Part shown: piece by piece, positions 13,445 to 24,068 of the stretch | Position numbering within the stretch: position 1 is the stretch's first letter | Layout of the letters: each line of letters opens with the position of its first letter | NCBI GenBank assembly: GCA_003024175.1 | Contig: MDYQ01000071.1 | Span: 1 to 64,000 of the forward strand | From: Planoprotostelium fungivorum | Taxonomy: Eukaryota; Evosea; Variosea; Cavosteliida; Cavosteliaceae | Direction: 5' to 3' | Length of the DNA stretch: 64,000 nt | Notes under the pieces: generated by a model | Seen by the model: only the letters and a program-made list of their open reading frames with translations | Database searches by the model: none | Told to the model about the DNA's origin: nothing | Position numbers and translations under genes: made by a program

Positions 13445-16400
13445 TCATCGCATGCGGTAGGGATCAAGAGCGGAAGTTGGTCTGGCTTGTTTCTTAGACG
13501 ACAAGACTTCCTCTCTCGTCATTCTCTTGGCGATAGCAACAAAGTCCGGTCTCGCGCTCACGTCTGTGTCCGTGCATTCTTGTACCAGTGACTTCACTGT
13601 CGCTTCCCAGTCTCTCTCCACATTCACCGTAGACACTCTCTTCCGCGACTCTCGTTGATAGCTCTGCGGATCGTATGATTATGGATGATGTCGTCTCATG
13701 ATCGATGCACACACCTGACTCTCGGCGTTCTTGCCGTCACTGGCTATGAACGACAGCAGCAGTCCATAACTCCACACATCTGCTGCCTTTCTCTGTATGC
13801 CGCTCTCTCTCACTTCTGGCGCCTGCTGCATCTTAGCGGCATCACTCGTCGTCTACTTACCGTGTGACCTGCAGCCTTCTTGCGATACTTTGCGCCATCA
13901 GTCACGCAGGCACTGAAGTTTGTGACCTTAGCTGTCACGCTATCTTCTGTGACATGCAGAAGAACCTGAGACAATGAGATGAGAGAGGAGAAAGAGGAGA
14001 TCACTCGATGAGGAGTGAGAAGAGTGTGGACCAGGTTCTGTTCAGCCACGTAAGTCATGGCTCTCGCCACATCTCTGCCGCTGATGATACGTCAGTATGT
14101 CTCGTGATAGGATAAGATTCTCACATCTGGAAGATGAGGGGAGATACAGGATGTGAGAGAGAAAAGAGAAGAGGCTGCCATCGTTCATCCATTCCATCAT
14201 CATGTACTTTTCTTTTCTCTCGTCAGTTTATCTCTATGTAGTTCTCTCACCAGATATGTTCTGACCGAGATATTGTACGATATTCGGATGATGCATGTTC
14301 TATTCTCTGTCAATTCTTCTTCTCTTTCATCTCACCTTCAGTCTCGTCGCTTCCTCTACCAATTTACGCATATCTTGAACTTTCTTCACCGCCACCGTAG
14401 TTGTTCCATTGTGCACGGCCCTCCACACTTGTGTGGCTTCTCCCTGAGCAATCATCTCGACCCACTCGACCTTCTCTTCCATCTCCATCGTTTCATCTTG
14501 CACGTGAAACTGTATCGTTCTCGATCAGATGTATGACGATGAGTTTCCACTCACGTTTCTCCTCGCGCTGCGACGTCGATAGATGATGATTAATGCGATG
14601 GCACTGACCAGCAGAAGGCCACCGGCAGCACAGCAGACGATGATGATGATCAGATTACGCTTATCGTCTCCTTCTGTCGATCTCAGTCCATCAGCTGTGA
14701 CGGGCCTCGTCCCGTATTCGATGCCGATGGAAAAATTAGTCAGATGTGTCGTCTGACAGATCGTCAAGTTGCCATCTACAACGGTCCGCAGTCCATCTCT
14801 CGACCATAGTAATGAAGTCTCGTTCCAATACTGGCACACTGCATCTGTCTCTATCATTATTCTCTGTATTCGTCTACGTACATCATCGATGGTGACTCAC
14901 AATGGTCGTCAGGTATAGAATGAAGGGTTCCCATGGATATATTGATGTACTGAGAGACACCATTGATGTCCATCTCTTTTCCTCCATCATCGTACACACT
15001 CACTCCTGTCACTGAACTGTATCTGCATAACAAATGAGGAATGACCTGCTGATGATAGCTCACATCGTAGCATTGTAGACGGATGAGAAGGGGTTGAACG
15101 ACAGCGACGTAAGAGCGACAGATACTGTTCGTCATCAGCCATGTCTATGTTAAATCAACCTCGTTACCTCTATTGGAGGCCGTGATGGAGGATGGAAGGG
15201 TGGCTGAGATCTGACCGTCTACGATCTCGTTGTAGATGATGCCCTGACCCGTATAGGTCTGTAAATGGATGGAAACGTCCGAAGCGTTGTAGATGAATGA
15301 GGAGGTATTACGCAGTAGGGCTAATAGGATGGCGGATGTCAATTGTACGGCCTAGTTCTGTCAATTCCTCTTCTTGTGCATCGGTTCACCTCAGTGCCTC
15401 TATCGTTCTTTAATCTGAGATCCAGAAAGACCTGTCATCCTTCAATTCGATGCGTTTTCCACTCTTCACCTTGGCTTGATCGGGTGTCAATCGAGTGTTA
15501 CCGTCGTACAGATATTGCAATTCTGTATTGAGAGTGCAAGGGAGATATTGAATGATACACTGTCCATAAACAGGCAAGATCGGAAGACATGGGAAAGGGT
15601 TCCCGCTGTAATCGCAGGAGCCTGATACAGGGAAGTTTTCCACGGAGGTGAAATTGTTGTAACTGATATCCAGTGTCTGTACGGGATAGGCAAAGTAACC
15701 TTTTCTTGCTGGTAGCGTTCCGTTGAATTGATTGTGGCTGATATTGAGGGTTTGTAAACCGAAGGAGCTCACCAGATTTGCCGGTACAATTCCAGTCAGA
15801 CGATTATCGCTCAAATCCACGATTGACAAGTAGTAACTGTACGTCTGTGATAAAACCCCCGTCAGCTGGTTGTGGCTGACGTTCAGTGTGTACAGATAAT
15901 TGAAGCCGTCCAACACGATCGAGCCACTCAGGCGGTTGCTCGATAGATCTAGAGTCCTCAAAGTCGAAAGAGTACCGAGGAGAGAGAACGGGCCAGTCAG
16001 CTGATTTCCCGAGAGATCGATCTGAGCGATGGATCTACTGGACATGTTGATGAGCGTGCCATTGATGCGATTGTTGGACTGTTGGATGTGAGATGACTGA
16101 TGACGTCACACGACGTCACCAGGTTCAGAATTTCGATACCTCCGTAGGACTCCATGCAAGGGGGTATCGGACCGTACAGATCATTATCATTCAGATAGAG
16201 GTTCATCACGTTCGTCACGTTGCCTGACACGATCAGAAGATCACACAGACAGACGACTCACAGATTCCATCAGGTATGACACCACTCAGACGATTGTTAT
16301 TCAAGGCCAGCTGTCTCAACGAGATCGAGCGATCGAATGATGGAATCGAACCGTTCAGCCAGTTTCCGCTCTGCGAGAATGAGCGGTGAATGGATTGAGG

Positions 16401-18410
16401 ATCTCACCAAGTTCACATCGGAGAGATAAGCCATCTTCCCTAGGCAAGGTGGAATACCGCCCGTCAGTTGATTACCACTCAAGTGCATGATACTCAATTT
16501 GGTATTACCTTCGATGAATCATAAGGCGCATCCGTGAATCACTTTCACAACGTGACTCACAGATCTCATTGGGAATCGATCCACTCAGGCTATTGTTGTT
16601 CAAATTGAATGTACTCAACGAATTGAAGCCAGCTAAGGAGGGTATCGATCCGTTCAAATGGTTCACACTCTGTCTTGGATCAGGAAGATGAATGAAGCGA
16701 CGCAATTTCACCAGATCGAGATTTACAAGTGTACCGAGGTTGCCGATACACGAAGGTATCGGACCTGTCAACAGATTGCTTGATAGATCGATCGTATTCG
16801 CAAATTGGCCCATGTTACCTGGATGGAATCAGTGTCCATCACCTCTATTCATCCTTACAGATCGAGGCTGGTATGACACCGGTCAAGTGATTGCCCGACA
16901 GATAAAGATAATTCAATAAAGGGAGCTGAGATGGTATCGTTCCATTGAGAGAGTTGTCTGACTGATGAGATTGAGCAGAGAGGAAGAAGATGAGTCGTTC
17001 ACCAATGTAAGAGTGCTCAAGCTGGACATGTTGCTGATGCACGAAGGAATTGAACCGATGAGTTGGCATCCGCTCATTTCCACGTTAGAAATTCTCTGCA
17101 ATCGACCTGTATTTGTCACATTGCAGATCATCATTACATCATCGATCATCATGGACGTTGATCGATCAGCATGATGTGTCCACTCACACAGCGTATCTGG
17201 AATCGTTCCGTTGAACAGATTGCCACCCAGATTTAAAGAGAAGATGTTTTTCAGGTCACCCAGTGATGCCGGTAGGGAACCAGTCATCCTATTTTGGTTC
17301 TGTATGTCGTGAGGACAAGAGATTTAGAGAAAGTCATTCACCAATAGCAGGACGCTGAGAGAATTCATATTCCCTATGCACGAAGGCAGCGAACCTGGAA
17401 TGACATTCTGTGATAAGTCGAGGTCTCGTAACGACTGAAGGCGGCCTAGATCATCATTCAGATCTGATACGTAGATTTTCATCTTCGATATAAATGAGTG
17501 CGGGAGTATATTTATCATGCATGCAAAAGAAGAGAAAGCTCACAGATGGAGTCAGGTATGGATTGATTCAAGCCATTTTGTTCGATGTAAATACTCTGCA
17601 GAAATCGAAGATCACCAATGGAGTCTGGTAAACCTCCCCATAATAGTCGATTGAAACTCTAATGATAATGAGATGGATCCACGATGTCTGTCATTACCAG
17701 ATTGATGGTGGTCAAATTTGTTTTGCCGATGGAGGATGGTATGGGTCCGCTGAGCGGATTGGCATACAATTGAAGTTTGGTCAGTTGAGTGAGATTTCCG
17801 ATGCATGAAGGAATGGGACCGGTCAGCTGGTTTCCGCTGAGGTCAAGAACAGTCAGCTGTTTCAATGTACCTTTGGATCATCAGAAATTCTGTTCAGAGG
17901 GTTCATCATGAATGATAAATCATCTTGATTCTCACAGATGAATTGTGGAATAGAGCCATTCAATCTGCCTCCTCCACCGTTCAGAATCAAGGTATTTAGA
18001 TTGATCAGCTGACCGACGCTCGAAGGAATGGGACCGGCGAGATTGCTGGAGCTGATGGAGAGAGATTGGAGTGTTGTGATGTTACCAAGAAGAGGACTCA
18101 AAAAACCTGGTGGACGCTGTTGGTAGAGCAGCTCGATCTTGATGGGATTGAGAGCACCGTCGCAGGTCACACCGACAAAATCACTCGCATTACAGAACTG
18201 AAAGAGGTCAGAAATCCTCTTCATCATCATCGTCTCCTCACGTTCGAGCCGACCCAAAGAGATGCATTTCCTAATCGGCCTCAATCCTGACTTTGAAAAC
18301 ACGATCTCACCGTTCAAGGCCTTCCATACTTCTTTGAGAGAAGTCAGGGTGCTCCCTTCCACCACGACAGACGAGAAGATCAGAAAGACGATGATTGCCA
18401 CCCGATGCAT
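13445..18410 (-). CDS. LRR receptor C with GPS-like module and pseudokinase domain (complete)
   Basis: Third paralogue, complete. The ATG at 18410 opens a signal peptide (MHRVAIIVFLIFSSVVVEGS), followed by a single LRR cap (CNASDFVGVTC). A long LRR array of G-x-IP units follows, each exon covering about one to three repeats, down to about 15.4 kb. A GAIN-like segment, a GPS-like motif (CQYW, LWSRDG, THLTNF, about 14850-14720) and a membrane helix ending YRRR (about 14640-14580) follow. The kinase-like domain keeps VAVKK, an APE-type motif (QAPEV) and ADVWSYG. It lacks a glycine loop, reads HTLLTPH at the catalytic loop (14005-14034), and has NFS in place of DFG (AKVTNFSAC). Unlike A and B, it shows only one LRR cap. 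Ligand and pathway are unknown. Confidence 0.86.
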
Positions 18411-18689
18411 CGCTTCTTTCCTGTGTTCCGGTATACCAGCATATTCTCTCCTCGCAGTATTGACAACCGCCGAAAAATCGTGTAGAATTCTGAACGTTCC
18501 GTTCAGCCACAGGCCAATAAGAAACTTATAGAAGATGACAGTGCTGCTGTGTCCACGAAGCATGAGTAGGACGTTGCAGAAAACACACGACGGTCTTGAA
18601 ACATGAAACAGATGTAAGAACACAAGGACATGATGCAGACACAAGAGTCGATGGAAGAGGGATGAACAGGTCGGTGGACTGGTTTTCAT

Positions 18690-21600
18690 TCAAGGAAGGC
18701 CGTCCATCTTTTGCATGAGATCCTCTGCCAACTTCAACAGCTGCACGTTCTCCTTCTCTAAGATCTGCACTCTTCCCTTCATGCTCTCTCCCCTCGTAGT
18801 CGTTCTGGCGATCTACAACGAGTCAGAAAAGATTCACCGATTTTTCTTCCAGTGAAGTCTTTTTTTCGTATTTCAAAAAATGGGAAGAAAAAATTGGAAA
18901 AAGTGAAAAGATTTTATCGATAAAATAAAGAAAAAGAAAGAAAAGTTACCTTGGACTGTAAGACGTAAGATAATAATTCGTGCTGTTGATTCATGTGTTG
19001 TAGTCTGGTCTCAGCGACAGAGAGGGTGTGCTGAGCTTCTGCTGTGTACTTGTCGTATTGACTTCTCAGCAGTGCGTTCGCATCTCTCGCTGAAATTTCC
19101 CTGCGCCTCAGCTCCACGTCGTTCTATTTTTAGACATCAGATGATGACAATGATGATCGTGATCATGATGATGATGGCAAAGAGTGATGATGATAAAGAG
19201 CATGGTGATGATGATAAAGAGGATGGTGATGATGATGAGATAGAGTGTGGACGATGATGATGATGTCTCACCGACAATAGAGTCTCTTGCTCTCTCTTTG
19301 CATTCTCATACAGTGCTTTCGCTTGCAGGAATGCCCTCTCTTTCTCTTGGTAATACACTTTCGTCTTTGTCATCTCTTCCAAAACCTTCTTCACTTCAAT
19401 CCAAACGTTCCAATAATAATAAATTGTCAATTCAAAAAAGATTCAACATTTGGTGAAGAAAAAAATGAAAAGAGGATGAGATGTATGGAATGAGAGTGAA
19501 AGAGATAGAATGAAGAAAGGAAATAGAATGAATGACCTGAGGTAATGCATTGAGAGCGTGATCGAAATTCGAAGCAATTTGACCCATCCTCTCTCTGTGT
19601 GCTTCTTCCTCTCTACACTTCTCTTGTAGAGCCGCCAGCCTTGAAGATTCAGCAACAGGCTCTATATTTAGAACCTCACTTTTCGAGCAGCTGTTCAGCT
19701 TCCTCTCTGGCCTGTTCGTTCACCATCCTGCGAGTCGAAATCATCTCGGTGCGGCTAAATTTAGCCCTCGAGGTGGGATCCACCGAAGAATTCGTGGAAA
19801 TCTTGACGTCTTTGAGAAAGGCTCCCGGTTCCTGCAAAATTGAGCGTTGTAGATGGAATTGATCATCATTTTCGTGATGAGCGTTGTAGATGAGATGTAT
19901 ATTTCAATTTTCTTCACCTCTTCACGGAAACAGTGGAGTTGGCTTCTGACCTGATCATGATGAGTCGATCTACAGCGTTGTAGAAGGATGTCACCTGTTC
20001 CATGGTTTTGATGGGTTTCCTGGGTTCGCTCGTTGGAAGGGGAGCGGGGGCGGGAGCGGGTGTGAAGTTTCCACCACTCTTCTTTGTCTCACGTTCGAGG
20101 TTAAGGGAGGGAGAGGGAGGCAGTGAAGTGTTAACGGCTAATTGTAGAACTCTAGCTGTATGAAGTGTCATCAGAGCATCATGATGATCAGGATGATGAT
20201 TATCATCATCGGCATCATGGACAACTTTTTCGAGTCTCACCATTCTGCATGCTCGTTGGACTCGTCTACAACTCGTCAGCTTCTACATAAAATTCGCAAC
20301 TCACCACCGGCTTCTGTGCATTCCTCGTACGGTCCAACACTTCTCTCATCTCTTGCAATCTCTTCTCTGTGTTGCTCTGCGTCGATTTCTTCTCCGACTC
20401 TTCCGTCTTCACCTTTCATGCAGTGAGATCAGGAGGACCAAATGATTGAGACGTAGGTCACGTGACCTCTACGGTGCTTACCTTCTCAGATGGTGTGTTC
20501 GGTGGTTCGGCAATTGTCTGTTTCGGTTGAACGACGGGTGTCTGCTGCTTCTCTTCGATAACTGTGCTGTCTGTTTTCGTTGGAGCGGCTACTTCCAATG
20601 GAGTCTGATAGGCTCAGTGGCGCGTTGTAGATGAAGATAAAATATCACCTCTGGTGCAGGGTCTTCCTTCTTGGTGGCCTGTCTGGCTGCTGCCATCTGT
20701 TGCTTCATCTCTTCTCTCCTCTTCACAGCGGCTTCGTCTCTCAGTCTCTTCTTCTCTGCTTCTTCTGGATCGACTGGTTTCGCTGCCACGGCCTACATCA
20801 TCGTCAATATTGATCACGTGATCTACCTTTGTGTCGTCACCTTCTTCACGGGTGCCTTCTTCGGTGGTGGTGCAGTTTCTGTGGGCTCACTCGTCTTGTT
20901 TCCTTCTTCAGCTTCGACTTGGGCCATGAAATCAGCCCAAGAAGGTCCGTCTGATTTTTTGTTGAGGGGGATCCCGTCATCAGTGCTCGTTGTAGATGCG
21001 GCCGCCGCAGTGATGGGAGGTTCATCTACAACGGGAGACGTGGCAGTGGGGACGACAGCTTGTTCGATTTGAGATTGGGGCTGTTGAAATTTCGGCGAAC
21101 ATTCGATTGCGTGATGAAATATGATGTTTCAATTATATGATGGACGTTCCACCTCAGATGCAGGCTCTTCTTGCTTGGTGGCCTGTCTGGCTGCTGCCAT
21201 CTGTTGCTTCATCTCTTCTCTCCTCTTCAACGCAGCTTCGTCTCTCAGTCTCTTCTTCTCTGCCTCTTCTGGATCGATCGGTTTCGCAGCCACGGCCTAC
21301 ATCATCGTCATCATCATGTCCATCACATCGCGATCGTTTCATCACCTTCTTGACGGCTGCTTTCTTCGGTGGTGGTGCGGTCTCCGTCGATGCATTTCCC
21401 TTGGTCGCTTCTTCCGCCTCCACTTGGGCCATGAAGTCAGCCCATGAGGGTCCATCCGATTTCTTCTGTATGGGAAGATCTTCTGCTGCCGTGTATGCTG
21501 AAGGTGTTTCGTACACGATGGGCTCCACTGCGACAGATGTGGACTCCTCAATCGGAGCAGGAGCCTCTTCCGTCTTCTGAAAGACGTCAACTCTTGTGAT

Positions 21601-22196
21601 GGAGAGATGAGAGGATCATCATGAGATGGTTTACAGTTTGTCTTTGGAATGGAATATCTCACTTCAGGTTGTGGCTCATCTTGTTTGACGGTCTGTCTGG
21701 CCGACGCCATCTGTTGCTTCATCTCTTCTCTCCTTTTCAAGGCAGCTTCGTCTCTCAGTCTCTTCTTCTCTGCTTCCTCTGGATCGACTGGTTTGCTTGT
21801 CGCGGCGGCTGCCTTCTTGGCTGGAACTTTCTTCTTCACGACTGTCTTCGTGGGTGGCTGTAAGAATATAAGAATAGAAGGTATTGATAGATAGATCTCG
21901 TGAGGTGATGTATCNTCGTAAACAGATGATGATATGAGTCATTTTCTGAAAGAGAGAAAGAAATGACTCACAGGATTAACGATACCATTCTTGGCGTCTT
22001 CCTCTTCCATCTGCTTCTGAAATTCTGCCCAACTCATGCCAGCTCCTATTGACACCTCCATCAGTTTCAAGATCGATGAACACATAAAGACTGTCCATGT
22101 GATATACGAGTGATTACAAAAGAAATGAGACCTACCTCCACCAGAGAGCGGTTTGGAATCGATCGGAATCTGTACGTCCGCTTCTTCTTCCGCCAT
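18690..22196 (-). CDS. Repeat-containing coiled-coil protein with TACC-like C-terminus
   Basis: The ATG at 22196 begins MAEEEADVQIPIDS. Three consecutive cassettes follow, each with a PSWADFMAQVEAEE-type segment (MSWAEFQKQMEEED in the first), a proline/lysine linker, and a highly charged helix around EEAEKKRLRDEAALKRREEM. The rest is long coiled coil, ending in LEKENVQLLKLAEDLMQKM just before the stop at 18690. TACC proteins, which recruit XMAP215-type factors to centrosomes and microtubules, end in a similar coiled coil with a closing KEN..L...CDdLI.KM pattern. The match is suggestive, not proven. An ordinary coiled-coil protein is the alternative. Introns are short, and several carry CGTTGTAGA copies. 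One undetermined base lies in an intron at 21915. Confidence 0.65.
20648..21860 (-). repeat. Three tandem exon-intron cassettes, period about 505-515 bp
   Basis: The block encoding KPVDPEEAEKKRLRDEAA and its flanks occurs at about 21665-21860, 21151-21420 and 20648-20925. Long runs are near-identical at DNA level. The second and third copies also share the start of the intron (the GGCCTACATCATCG boundary) and the next exon encoding ETAPPPKKA. This indicates tandem segmental duplication inside the gene, with the first copy the most diverged. Confidence 0.85.
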
Positions 22197-22317
22197 GATA
22201 TTCGATAGATGTTATCTTTCAGTCTGTTTCCACGTTGAAGAGAGGTGAGATGTAATGGTCTCGTTGATTGATGTCAGCGGGCGGGAAATTCAAATAACCT
22301 TTTTCGCCCAAATATTT

Positions 22318-22813
22318 TTATGCAGCAAACAACGACACAGGTGACCACGTCTTCAATTGTGCAGCAGAAGAAGACAAAAGAGGATTCACGTAACATATAA
22401 TGAACAATATCCGAACTGTTTGTATTTCACAGAGTTTTTCGATAGCTCCAGAGGTCGTCGGCTCCTTTGAAGGTAGTTTGTCATCATCATCAGTATCTAC
22501 ACAATGGTTTGACTCTTTGTCACATGACACAGACTTCACCGTTCAATGAAGAGAATAAATCACCCATTGTCAGTTGACTCTGCATCATGCTTCCAAAGGT
22601 ATCCACGATGACGGGATGGTCTTCCTCTCTTGACTCTCTCTCTTGACACAGCTCGATGATGTACTGCGTTGTGTTCTTTGGTGTTTGTTCGTGAGCCTCA
22701 ATGTCCAGCATGAAGCGTGATGTCGGTCTGTTCTTCTTTCGGATGGCGAGGTTCTTGAATTGCTTGTGCAGGCGAGCGAAGAGAGGTGTTCTGGTAGCTC
22801 TGTGTGACTTCAT
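22318..22813 (-). CDS. Small hypothetical protein, two exons
   Basis: The ATG at 22813 starts a basic N-terminus (MKSHRATRTPLFARLHKQFK). A short intron beginning after the SSLN codons (about 22544-22500) joins in frame to an acidic DTDDDDKLPSKEP segment, and the reading frame runs to a stop at 22318, giving about 150 residues. Without splicing the first frame ends at 22520. I recognise no domain. The far C-terminus contains a hydrophobic stretch (about 22400-22360) that could be a membrane helix. Confidence 0.45.
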
Positions 22814-23466
22814 GAGTGGTGCTCGTGCGACTTGCTTCTTGTGTGTCTCACAAAAAATGATTTCGATTGAAGCGAAATCCGCTAAACCTTAAAACCGACT
22901 CCAAGAGAAAGTTCCAGGCTTTGGCTACGACAAATCTACAACGTTGAATACAGAAGATATTTAGCGCATTGGGGCATCAATGAGAGAAAAGAGATCGTGG
23001 GATAGAGACTCTCAAGTCATCTATGGACAACGATTTGGAATTCAAAATAATGTGATCTGATTGATTCATCGTTGCGAGCATATAACTCACCTTCCTTTAG
23101 ACCATGTTTTGTTATGTAGGAATTATGAAATTCCTGTTTCGAAGCATCGGGCGGTCAGCCTCATCAACTCGATTGTCACAGGTGGTTTATGATTAATCAC
23201 GTGTATTTTGGTGAAGCAATTCTCTATCCTCATCATAAAGTCGTGTCCTCTTTGTTCGTTTCAGTGATTGTGAGGACTGCAAAGATACAGCGAGGCTCGC
23301 GTAGAGAGGTGCAAGAGGGGCCTTCAGCCGATTTTGCAGTGTTACGTTGTTGGATCAAAAAGTGGGTGCATACAGATCCAGGGATATAGAAGAAGAAAGA
23401 GTATATATCGATGGAGAATAACTCGTGGAGACCCCGGCTGGACTGCAGGTGCAAAATGAGAAGGCG
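22814..23466. other. Region upstream of the 23.5-kb gene, no firm gene
   Basis: Likely a shared upstream region of two divergent genes. Short plus-strand open stretches at about 23265-23390 may be 5' exons of the next gene, but I could not fix their frame. One CTACAACG copy lies near 22927. Confidence 0.35.
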
Positions 23467-23815
23467 ATGAAGTCACTCGGTTGGATGATCCACAGTGGCA
23501 GCAGGAGAACAGAGAGGCTGATGGATGTGCTGGGACAGCACCTCGTCAACTTCACCTTCTCTTACGAGGATCAGCCGAGTGAAAAGCTGAGCATGAGAGT
23601 GACCTTCGATCAAGTAACAGAAGAGGAAACCATGATGAGAAACCGGGATGATGATATCGATAGAGAGTGACGTCCCCTGAGAACCATTCAGAGTCAAGCA
23701 GCGAGGAAGAGAAGGAAGAAGAAAGGAAGAAGTAAACGAAGAAAAGAACGAGGAGAACGATGAAGTTGAAGTAGCGCCTTGTCAGCCGCATGGAAAACGA
23801 AGGAGGCTCTTCTGA
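23467..23815 (+). CDS. Small unknown protein, 5' end uncertain
   Basis: An exon at 23442-23665 encodes MKSLGWMIHSGSRRTERL followed by LVNFTFSYED, and joins across a short intron (about 23668-23700) to a charged tail ending GKRRRLF, with the stop at 23815. The tail is rich in Glu/Lys/Asn and ends in a basic, nuclear-localisation-like cluster. The FTFSYED segment recalls HORMA-domain proteins, where a similar 'F.F.Y' strand follows a helix. The evidence is too short to name it. Upstream exons probably exist, and the ATG given is only the first methionine in the clear exon. Confidence 0.35.
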
Positions 23816-24068
23816 TCCATCAATCGTCGATAAAGTCATGGAAGCGGCAGAATGTTTTCCAGTTCATTTGGCCGATCTGCTGCACAGCGGAACAACTGAA
23901 TCATCACGGACGTACCCATCCAACAGATACTGTTCGTTGCGTGGTGATCATCTTCATTTCGTGCTGCTATTTATTCCAATAAATTTTCCCGCCTAAATCT
24001 TCTTACGCTTTACAACGAGTGTCATCGGAAAAACGACCGTTAGAACATCAGCCATCGCCATCGGCCAG

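Noticed and set aside
18307-18689. Extension of receptor C to an upstream start near 18689
   Set aside because: The in-frame ATG at 18410 begins a textbook signal peptide; the extension would bury it and overlap the neighbouring gene's end.
20671-21580. Plus-strand open frames of 100-147 codons across the TACC-like gene
   Set aside because: They are antisense to the duplicated minus-strand exons, and their similarity to each other simply mirrors the repeat.
21915-21915. Single undetermined base (n)
   Set aside because: Sequencing or assembly ambiguity in an intron; no biological meaning can be drawn.
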